Assembly: GCA_903900025.1 (NCBI GenBank)
Contig: CAIULN010000007.1
Span: 1-42,067 of the forward strand
Direction: 5' to 3'
Source: an uncultured Methanomicrobiales archaeon
Lineage (GTDB): Archaea > Halobacteriota > Methanomicrobia > Methanomicrobiales > Methanospirillaceae
Length of the DNA stretch: 42,067 nt
Part shown: positions 34,353 to 40,657 of the stretch, piece by piece
Layout: each line of letters opens with the position of its first letter
Numbering within the stretch: the stretch's first letter is position 1
Notes under the pieces: generated by a model
What the model was told of the DNA's origin: nothing
Seen by the model: only the letters and a program-made list of their open reading frames with translations
Databases searched by the model: none
Made by a program: the position numbers and the translations under genes

Positions 34353-35317
34353 GCATCCTTCCCCGGGACGAGATCGCACCCCGTGCAGTTCGTGCACATG
34401 GTCAAAGCCTGCCGGGTATCCAGTCCTGCAGCGGCGAGCATACGTTCATGCATGGCAAAAATTCTCAAAAGCCGGTCTGCAGACGGGCGGGGCAGGTGGG
34501 AAGCACCGGCAACAGGGTTGAGCGGGCGCAGTACGGGTATTATGCCACGGGCAGTGAGCCGCTGGATGCACCGCTCCATCTCCGCATCGGTCTCCCCAAG
34601 ACCTATAATCACATTGGAAAAGACCCTGCCCCTGCCGAAGATCTGGACAGAACGTTCCAGCACACCCCAGATAAAGTCATAATCAAGATCCGGGCACATT
34701 TCACCAAAGATCTTCGGCATCGCCGCTTCGATGTTGAACTTGACCTCAACGACTCCGAGCGCATAAAGCCGGTCCGGAGTCAGTTCGGTCGGATAAATTG
34801 AGACCCCGATCGGCAGGCCAAACGGCACAAGCCGTTTCACCACCTCCAGCACATATGCTTCTTCTTCCTCAACAGCGGACTGGACACCGCTCGTCAGGCA
34901 GATGGCGCTGATCCGCGGGAGTACTGATTTTACCATGCCGATGATCGCCTCAATGCTCTTGCGCGATCCATTAAGGGATGGTACAGGGCAATAGGAGCAC
35001 CTGAAAATGCACGAACCTGTGATGGTGATGAACGCCTGGTTCGGGCAATGATACCCGGGCTCCTCCAGCCTGCCGCTTACCTGTGCCACGCCAATGAAGA
35101 GGTCTGCAATCCCCCCGCCACGGTGCACCACCTCGGTCTCGCTCATCGGATCAAGGGCGAGGCGGACACGGTGGCTTCCCATCGAAAAAAAGACAGATCC
35201 TTCACCTCCGGCTCCCGGTCCTGCAGCTGATGTGGCAATGTACCGGTCTGCCGGCTCACCGGAGAGCCGGGTCGTACCTGTCGCAAGTACCTGCGCTTTT
35301 ATGTCCTTCCATCGCAT
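34349..35317 (-). CDS. radical SAM enzyme, biotin-synthase-related, with C-terminal Cys cluster
   Basis: 322 residues. The radical SAM signature CIFRCSYC (Cys103, 107, 110) binds the [4Fe-4S]-SAM cluster. The rest of the barrel shows AICLTSGVQS, GVSIYPTEL, VEVKFNIEAAMPKIFGEMCPDLDY, SNVIIGLGETDAEME and VLRPLNP. The C-terminus ends CTNCTGCDLVPG (Cys308, 311, 314), which together with Cys91 could hold an auxiliary Fe-S cluster. It resembles the archaeal biotin-synthase-related group (COG2516-like). The substrate is unknown. It overlaps mmp11 by 19 bases and the ThDP gene by four, so it belongs to the CoB operon; GAGGAGG stands ten bases before ATG 35317. A role in putting sulfur into the CoB precursor is a hypothesis only. 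Confidence 0.8.
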   Translation of the reverse strand: MRWKDIKAQVLATGTTRLSGEPADRYIATSAAGPGAGGEGSVFFSMGSHRVRLALDPMSETEVVHRGGGIADLFIGVAQVSGRLEEPGYHCPNQAFITITGSCIFRCSYCPVPSLNGSRKSIEAIIGMVKSVLPRISAICLTSGVQSAVEEEEAYVLEVVKRLVPFGLPIGVSIYPTELTPDRLYALGVVEVKFNIEAAMPKIFGEMCPDLDYDFIWGVLERSVQIFGRGRVFSNVIIGLGETDAEMERCIQRLTARGIIPVLRPLNPVAGASHLPRPSADRLLRIFAMHERMLAAAGLDTRQALTMCTNCTGCDLVPGKDA

Positions 35318-36195
35318 AATTCGAGCGCCTCCTCATACTTGGTGAAAAATGGCAGGGCAGCAACGGCACCGATGACACCACGTCCATTCATGATAATGTC
35401 CAGATTTTCAACCTTCAGTGAATCAAGCAGCCCGGGTCCAATCTCCCCCGTTTTCACCTTCCAGCCGAAATCAATCAGTGCTTTTGGAGGGGTAAAACCC
35501 TGGAATACCGCCATCCCGGTCTTTTCCGAAAGCGTATAGCGTTCCAGAAGGTGGTGGAACCGGTTGATGAGCCGGTCAGTGTCAGTTGATGCAAATTCAG
35601 CAACAATGCTCACGCAGTTTTTCGTGCGATAGGGCACCGGGTAGAGCTGAACAATGGTATGGGAGAGGTAGACAGAGAGGTCGTCCTCGACTGCCCGTGC
35701 AATGTTGTGGACAAGCGTCCATGTTGCACCTTTATCTGGAGTATCCGTATCATCCACCCCGATCAGCACACGTGAGCGGTGGGGCAGCCAGATGGTCGAA
35801 CCGGCAACTCTGCCACCACCCGATTCATCACTTCTCGAGCGGAGTACCCCCTTTGCAGTCTCGCGACAGGCTGTCACCCCCACCCCGCCACCGCCCATCC
35901 CGATATAGGATATGGAGATCTCATTCTCATCTAGTGCAACTCCGGAGATACCAGCGGGGAACCGCGATCCTTCAAGGTGGAGATCGACACTTCCCGGCCT
36001 GAGCAGGTACCGCATCGTCCCTCCGATGCATCGCACCGATTCAACGAGCGGGCTCTGCACATAATGGTGCTGTGACCACATCGCTCCTCCCACGCAGTCA
36101 AAGAACTCAACGAGCTCCACGTGACTGCTGCCCTCTTCTACCACTGCCACGATCCGGGGATAGTGGATCACGTATGGTTCAGAGATGCTTTCCAT
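35299..36195 (-). CDS. methanogenesis marker protein 11
   Basis: 298 residues matching the family found only in methanogens (methanogenesis marker 11). The key segment is SRVLIGVDDTDTPDKGATWTLVHNIARAVED, with DDTD at about 148-151, shared with the tRNA-modifying TiaS proteins and suggesting nucleotide binding. Glycine-rich SYIGMGGGGVGVTACRETAKG precedes it; the C-terminus has KTGMAVFQGFTPPKALIDFGWKVKTG. The function is unknown. It is the first gene of the eight-gene operon. ATG 36195 is preceded by GGGGGTGAG at the right distance. Confidence 0.85.
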   Translation of the reverse strand: MESISEPYVIHYPRIVAVVEEGSSHVELVEFFDCVGGAMWSQHHYVQSPLVESVRCIGGTMRYLLRPGSVDLHLEGSRFPAGISGVALDENEISISYIGMGGGGVGVTACRETAKGVLRSRSDESGGGRVAGSTIWLPHRSRVLIGVDDTDTPDKGATWTLVHNIARAVEDDLSVYLSHTIVQLYPVPYRTKNCVSIVAEFASTDTDRLINRFHHLLERYTLSEKTGMAVFQGFTPPKALIDFGWKVKTGEIGPGLLDSLKVENLDIIMNGRGVIGAVAALPFFTKYEEALELCDGRT

Positions 36196-36450
36196 AGTGT
36201 CTCACCCCCTCAAGGACTACGGTTGTTCCCCGGCATCGTGTAGTTCCCCCATGCGCGGTTCGCCGCATCACGTGCGATCTTCCAGCGAATTCGGCATGGT
36301 ATGGTTTGCCCTGCCACACCGACACACTAGTCAACAACCCTCTCCCTTTGCTTTGAGAGCAAGCACGTAAACCTGAACGTAACCTCGCCGTGATCCAGGA
36401 AGATCATGTTATCGCCGAATCTTTCGTTAACAAGATAATCGGCAATAAGA
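36196..36450 (-). other. about 255-base leader upstream of the CoB operon
   Basis: Between the start of mmp11 (36195) and a leftward TATA box (36451-36463) no gene is seen. The stretch contains a hairpin GCGG-TTCG-CCGC (36255-36266), a second stem CTCTC...GAGAG (about 36341-36360), and, read leftward, a near-tandem GGTTACGTTCA / GGTTTACGTGC. It could be a structured 5' leader, an operator region, or hold a small RNA. No tRNA fold or known riboswitch was recognised. Confidence 0.35.
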
Positions 36451-36463
36451 GTATATAAAAAAA
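36451..36463 (-). promoter_or_regulatory. TATA box, candidate promoter of the CoB operon
   Basis: Leftward CTTTTTTTATATAC lies just after the ftr gene end, where the T-tracts (36454-36463 and 36472-36478, leftward TTTTTTT) would also terminate ftr. It is the only clear TATA element between ftr and mmp11. It predicts a transcript start near 36430 and a leader of about 235 bases. Confidence 0.45.
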
Positions 36464-36479
36464 GCGATTGGTAAAAAAA

Positions 36480-37364
36480 TCAGAGAATCTTGTGGAGCTC
36501 GAACTTGTAGGGCCCGAGCGTCCCGCCAAAGTTCCCTGCTGAAATAAACTTCACACCCGGTACCATCACCGCTGCCCTGATGCCTGCTGCCATCCCTTTA
36601 GCGACGGATTTCTCATCCAATCCGTCAATCACGATCTCGTAGATCGCCTTTACACCTGCGGGCACCTTGCTGTCCGGCACTTTGTCGCGGAGCGTGGGGC
36701 AGTACTTTTCGTTTGTTGATGCCGGCATGAATTTATACTTCAGGCTGCCGACTTTCGAGCCGCTTGCAACGATGCCGCCCGGGAAGCTGGTCATAACTCC
36801 CGGGACTGCCGTGATCGCATCTACTGCCGCCTCAGCACCGATGAGTGCTGACATCTCGTTCTCCCCCATCACAAAGAGGTTGCCACCCCCAATTCCCTTA
36901 ATGATGCCGAACTCTTCCTCGCCTATATATTCCCCCTCCATGATCGGGATCACCCAGCATTTCCTGCCACCGACTTCCTTCTGGTACTCGTACCCGTCAC
37001 CGAAGAAGTGCAGCTTCACCGCAATCTTTTCCTCTGCAGTTGTGATGCCGTTAAATACTGCGGTGGTCGGTGCCGTAAGGACACATTCCGCAAGCCTTTC
37101 TACAACCTGTTCTTTAAGTTTTTTCTTGCTTGTACAAATCAGGATCGCTACCCCGGGTCTTCCATCGGGAGTCTCACTCGCGGGAACTTCAATCTCGATA
37201 CCCGCCTCACACGGGCACCCGATCGCGGATGTTGCAAAGCCGGTCGCTTCGGTTGCCGCCTTCAGTGCCCATTCCCTGGTGACTGCCGTTATGATGATCC
37301 GGCAGATCCAGGTCGGGAATGCTTCTGCATACGTGTTGTCAATAGTAACGCCGTTGATTTCCAT
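36480..37364 (-). CDS. ftr: formylmethanofuran:H4MPT formyltransferase
   Basis: Transfers the formyl group from formylmethanofuran to tetrahydromethanopterin, the second step of CO2 reduction to methane; cytoplasmic. 294 residues, full family length. Recognisable are MEINGVTIDNTYAEAFPTWICRIIITAV, ATGFATSAIGCPCEAGIE, KLHFFGDGYEYQKEVGGRKCWVIPIMEGEYI, FGIIKGIGGGNLFVMGEN, and GGTLGPYKFELHKIL at the end. ATG 37364 follows GGAGGT by five bases. A leftward TATA (AATTTATTC, about 37406-37414) lies upstream. It is divergent from the fwdG/fwdF/hdr operon with a 264-base AT-rich region between. Confidence 0.97.
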   Translation of the reverse strand: MEINGVTIDNTYAEAFPTWICRIIITAVTREWALKAATEATGFATSAIGCPCEAGIEIEVPASETPDGRPGVAILICTSKKKLKEQVVERLAECVLTAPTTAVFNGITTAEEKIAVKLHFFGDGYEYQKEVGGRKCWVIPIMEGEYIGEEEFGIIKGIGGGNLFVMGENEMSALIGAEAAVDAITAVPGVMTSFPGGIVASGSKVGSLKYKFMPASTNEKYCPTLRDKVPDSKVPAGVKAIYEIVIDGLDEKSVAKGMAAGIRAAVMVPGVKFISAGNFGGTLGPYKFELHKIL

Positions 37365-37557
37365 ACATAACCTCCGGTACTAGAACACTTGCATGATATG
37401 GATAGAATAAATTTTCTAATTTAACCCGATGAATCAGGAGCGCATGGAAAACATGCAAATTGGTATAGATAAAACAATTTACTTAAACAAAAAATCAAGA
37501 TAATAGAATTAAAAATCCTCTCGAAAAACCTCAATTTCTGCGCGTAATTTCAGAACA

Positions 37558-37607
37558 TTTATCTATAATTCTTTACTACTCTTTGGATAGTCGATTTTTA
37601 GAATCGA
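37558..37607 (+). promoter_or_regulatory. promoter and leader hairpin of the fwdG-fwdF-hdrCBA operon
   Basis: TTTATCTATAATTC (about 37558-37571) is a TATA-like element. About 25 bases on, at the expected transcript start, is the inverted repeat TCGATT-TTTAG-AATCGA (37591-37607). The repeat may be an operator over the start site or a hairpin at the 5' end of the mRNA. The rest of the 264-base region shared with ftr is very AT-rich and holds no gene. Confidence 0.5.
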
Positions 37608-37628
37608 TCATAGCTGGTGCGTGAAAGT

Positions 37629-37895
37629 ATGGCATTTGCAGTGCATATAAACATGGAAAACTGTACTGGCTGTAACAATTGTGTTGTTGCGTGCCCCGTG
37701 GGCGCACTGGAGCTGTTTACCGTGGATTCTGCCCAAAAGGACAAGATCTACAAGGTCAAGGACGGGAAATCGGTGGTCCTGGACTTCAAGGGTGAGCTCT
37801 GTGCCGGTTGCGGCGTCTGTGTCGAGGCATGCCCGCATGATGTTATCAGGCTGACAGGACCCTGGGAATCCAGGGCGCAGGCAAAGGTACAATAA
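37629..37895 (+). CDS. fwdG: 2[4Fe-4S] ferredoxin, FwdG-like
   Basis: 88 residues with two [4Fe-4S] motifs, CTGCNNCVVACP (early) and CAGCGVCVEACP (late), separated by about 40 residues. The size and position directly before an eight-cluster polyferredoxin fit the FwdG/FmdG subunit of formylmethanofuran dehydrogenase; a separate Hdr-linked ferredoxin is the alternative. ATG 37629 is chosen over GTG 37617 because GGTGCGTG precedes it. It starts the operon and is 23 bases from the next gene. Electrons from HdrA could pass through it to the Fwd catalytic subunits, which are not in the window. Confidence 0.75.
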   Translation: MAFAVHINMENCTGCNNCVVACPVGALELFTVDSAQKDKIYKVKDGKSVVLDFKGELCAGCGVCVEACPHDVIRLTGPWESRAQAKVQ

Positions 37896-37918
37896 AGGAA
37901 GAGCGTGAGGGATAATTC

Positions 37919-39136
37919 ATGAACACATTGTTTCCCAAGTTTTCAAAAAAGCGAGACGGTGTCAACGTTGTGATGGAGCAGCGCCTCCTCCAGAGCGTTA
38001 ACAACCTGATTCTGAATTCAGAGACTTGCACGGGATGTGGCATCTGTGTCGATGCATGCCCCGAAGAGGCGATTGTGCTCGGTCTCGTTGGAGCCGCCAA
38101 GCGTGGCGCCATCGATTACGCTGCACCAGTCGACGTCGACGAGGTCAAATGCTCGTATTGCGGCGTCTGCGTCGTCATGTGCCCGTTCAATGCATTGGCT
38201 CTGAAAGTGGATGGAGTAGAGAAACTTCCGATCCTTGAAAAGTTCCCAAAATATAATATTGAACAGGAAGGATTCCCGCAGTATGATATGAAGGCGGAGA
38301 TTGACAACGAGAAGTGCGTCAAGTGCACGATCTGCGAAGAGGTCTGCCCGCGTGACGCAATTAGCCGTGACGTCCCGGCCTATGAAGGAACCTACAAGGA
38401 ACCGGTTGCAGATGCAAAGGAGCGTCAGACCGCTATCAAGACCAAGACGACATTCAAGGTTGATATGGAGAAATGTTCGCTCTGCGGTCTGTGCGGTGCA
38501 CTCTGCCCGGCAATCACGGTCAAACACAAGGAGTTTACCGCTGAAACCGGAAAGGTCGAGTCAGTCGCGGAACCGAACACCGGGCTCCCGTGGGACGAGA
38601 CCAAATGCGATACATGCAAGGTCTGCGTCGAAGTATGCCCTGAGGAATGCATCACGGTCGAGCGTGAGGTCATTTCCGATAAAGTGGACGGCAAAGTCGA
38701 GATCATTCAGGACAACTGCTGCACCTGCCAGTGGTGCTCGCGGAACTGTCCGCCCGAGGCGATCACGATCGAGAAGATCTTCGAGGGCGATATCGAGTTC
38801 CATGCCGAGAAATGCCCCGGCGGGTGCTCGACGTGTGCCGACATCTGCCCGGCAAACGCGATCTATCTCCCGTCAGTAGTCCCCGCAGCAGAGATGAAGG
38901 GTAAAGTCGAGCCCACGATTGCGGTCAACAAGGACTTCTGCATGTTCTGCGGCGCATGCGTCAATGCCTGCCCCGGTGAGGACATTATTATCATGCAGAG
39001 GACCGGGATCCGCATCAAGGGCACAGAGACCGACCTGTTCAAGAAGATCAAGGAGAAGCTCTTCACCAAGAGGACCTCGAAGGTGAAAGAGGATATCACC
39101 GGACAGGTCTCGATCAAAGTGATGGAGAAGGCGTGA
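37919..39136 (+). CDS. fwdF: polyferredoxin with eight [4Fe-4S] motifs (FwdF)
   Basis: 405 residues. Eight cluster motifs are visible in order: CTGCGICVDACP, CSYCGVCVVMCP, CVKCTICEEVCP, CSLCGLCGALCP, CDTCKVCVEVCP, CCTCQWCSRNCP, CPGGCSTCADICP (CxxxCxxCxxxCP variant) and CMFCGACVNACP. Eight clusters and this length match FwdF/FmdF, the electron wire of formylmethanofuran dehydrogenase. In a methanogen supercomplex FwdF links the Hdr unit to the CO2-reducing centre. GTGAGGGAT precedes ATG 37919 by about nine bases. It overlaps the hdrC start. Confidence 0.9.
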   Translation: MNTLFPKFSKKRDGVNVVMEQRLLQSVNNLILNSETCTGCGICVDACPEEAIVLGLVGAAKRGAIDYAAPVDVDEVKCSYCGVCVVMCPFNALALKVDGVEKLPILEKFPKYNIEQEGFPQYDMKAEIDNEKCVKCTICEEVCPRDAISRDVPAYEGTYKEPVADAKERQTAIKTKTTFKVDMEKCSLCGLCGALCPAITVKHKEFTAETGKVESVAEPNTGLPWDETKCDTCKVCVEVCPEECITVEREVISDKVDGKVEIIQDNCCTCQWCSRNCPPEAITIEKIFEGDIEFHAEKCPGGCSTCADICPANAIYLPSVVPAAEMKGKVEPTIAVNKDFCMFCGACVNACPGEDIIIMQRTGIRIKGTETDLFKKIKEKLFTKRTSKVKEDITGQVSIKVMEKA

Positions 39137-39723
39137 GGAATATGGCAAGAACAAAAGGATATCCGGAAGCACTGGATAAGAAGCTCCGTGACCAGCGATA
39201 CTATCGTGAAGATTCGAATCCTGAATTTTTACCCAAAGTGAAAGCAATCTCACGCACCATTGCACACATGTGCTTTCAGTGCGGGACCTGCACCGGGTCA
39301 TGCCCGTCCGCTCCCAGAAGCACCTACCGCATCCGCCAGTTTATGCGCAGGGCTGTGCTTGGGCTCGAGAACGAGGCACTGACCGATCCAGATCTCTGGT
39401 TATGTACTACCTGTTACAGCTGTACAGACAGATGCCCGCGGGACATTGCACCCACAGATGTAATTATGGCAATGAGGAACCTCGCCTTCAAGAGAGATAT
39501 TATACCGGTGAACTTCCTCAAGACCGTGCAGGCAATTTATTCTTCCGGGCACGGCGTGCCGAATAATGATGTGAACCGTGCAGCCCGCGAACGGCTCGGG
39601 CTCACCCGCGATCCGCCGACCACCCATATGTATCCGGAATACATCAAAGGCATCCAGAAGATCCTTGACCACTACAAACTCAAGGCAAATGCTGACCGGA
39701 TTGTCAAGGAGAGGGAGGGGTAA
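39133..39723 (+). CDS. hdrC: heterodisulfide reductase subunit C
   Basis: 196 residues with two [4Fe-4S] motifs, CFQCGTCTGSCP (Cys47/50/53/57) and CTTCYSCTDRCP (Cys91/94/97/101), in a helical fold. It carries electrons between HdrA and the HdrB active site. The GTG start 39133 overlaps the fwdF stop (GTGA) and has GGAG five bases upstream; ATG 39142 (MARTKG) is an equally reasonable start. HdrABC reduces the CoM-S-S-CoB heterodisulfide and, by flavin-based electron bifurcation in HdrA, also reduces ferredoxin. Confidence 0.95.
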   Translation: MRNMARTKGYPEALDKKLRDQRYYREDSNPEFLPKVKAISRTIAHMCFQCGTCTGSCPSAPRSTYRIRQFMRRAVLGLENEALTDPDLWLCTTCYSCTDRCPRDIAPTDVIMAMRNLAFKRDIIPVNFLKTVQAIYSSGHGVPNNDVNRAARERLGLTRDPPTTHMYPEYIKGIQKILDHYKLKANADRIVKEREG

Positions 39724-39729
39724 GATACC

Positions 39730-40647
39730 ATGTCAGAAGCAAAACACAAGTTCGCATTCTATCTTGGCTGTATCGCCCCGAACCGGTACCCCGGTTGTGA
39801 AGCTGCATCCATCAAGGCCATGAAAAAACTCGGTGTTGAGCTGGTACCACTCAAGGGTGCAAGCTGCTGCCCGGCACCCGGCGCATTCGGTTCGATCGAC
39901 CTCAATGTATTCTATGCGATGGCAGCCCGGAACCTCGTCCTCGCCGAACAGATGAAGATGGATATCGCCCTGCTCTGCAACGGTTGTTATAAATCCATCT
40001 GGGAGGTCAACCACAAGCTCAAGCACAACCAAGACCTTAAGGATGGCGTCAATGAGGTGCTCAAAGAACTCGACATGGAGTATAAGGGCACTATCAATGT
40101 CTACCATACTGCAGAACTTCTCTACAATGACAAGTTCATCGGTGTCCAGAAAGTCCGCGACAGCGTCACCAACCCACTCAAAGGGGCACGCATCGCTGTT
40201 CACTATGGCTGTCACCTGATGAAGCCCCACAAGGAGCGGGAATTCGAAAAGGAGTCAATGCTGAATACCGAACACCCGACATGGATGGAAGAGCTGGTCG
40301 CAGCACTTGGCGCAACACCGGTGGAGTACCGGAACAAGATGCAGTGCTGTGGTGCCGGTGGCGGTGTCCGGGGATACGATATCGTGCACTCGCTGGACAT
40401 CACCAACGAGAAGATGATCAACCTCAAAGAGGCCAAGGTGGATGCCCTGACGGATATCTGCCCGTTCTGTCAGCTCCAGTTTGACCGCGGCCAGATCGAA
40501 ATCCAGGAGAAATTCGGTGTCACGTACGGCCTCCCGGTCCTGCACTACGCAGAACTTCTGGGACTGGCACAGGGAATGAGTCCGCAGGACCTCGGGCTGG
40601 ACCTCCACGGGATCAGCTGCGAGCCTTTCCTGCAGAAGGTGCTGTGA
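39730..40647 (+). CDS. hdrB: heterodisulfide reductase subunit B
   Basis: The catalytic subunit that binds and cleaves CoM-S-S-CoB. 305 residues with two CCG-domain copies: SCCPAPGAFGS (Cys46-47) with LLCNGCYKS (Cys83, 86), and YGCHLMKPHKE with QCCGAGGGVRG and CPFCQLQFDRG. These cysteines ligate the two noncubane [4Fe-4S] clusters. A strong GAGGGAGGGG site lies before ATG 39730. It is six bases from hdrC and ten from hdrA, a tight operon. Confidence 0.97.
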   Translation: MSEAKHKFAFYLGCIAPNRYPGCEAASIKAMKKLGVELVPLKGASCCPAPGAFGSIDLNVFYAMAARNLVLAEQMKMDIALLCNGCYKSIWEVNHKLKHNQDLKDGVNEVLKELDMEYKGTINVYHTAELLYNDKFIGVQKVRDSVTNPLKGARIAVHYGCHLMKPHKEREFEKESMLNTEHPTWMEELVAALGATPVEYRNKMQCCGAGGGVRGYDIVHSLDITNEKMINLKEAKVDALTDICPFCQLQFDRGQIEIQEKFGVTYGLPVLHYAELLGLAQGMSPQDLGLDLHGISCEPFLQKVL

Positions 40648-40657
40648 GGTGGGAACA

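Noticed and set aside
36196-36450. tRNA or C/D-box RNA in the leader before mmp11
   Set aside because: No cloverleaf with a T-loop GGTTCRA in the right place and no paired RTGATGA/CTGA boxes were found; only local hairpins are visible.
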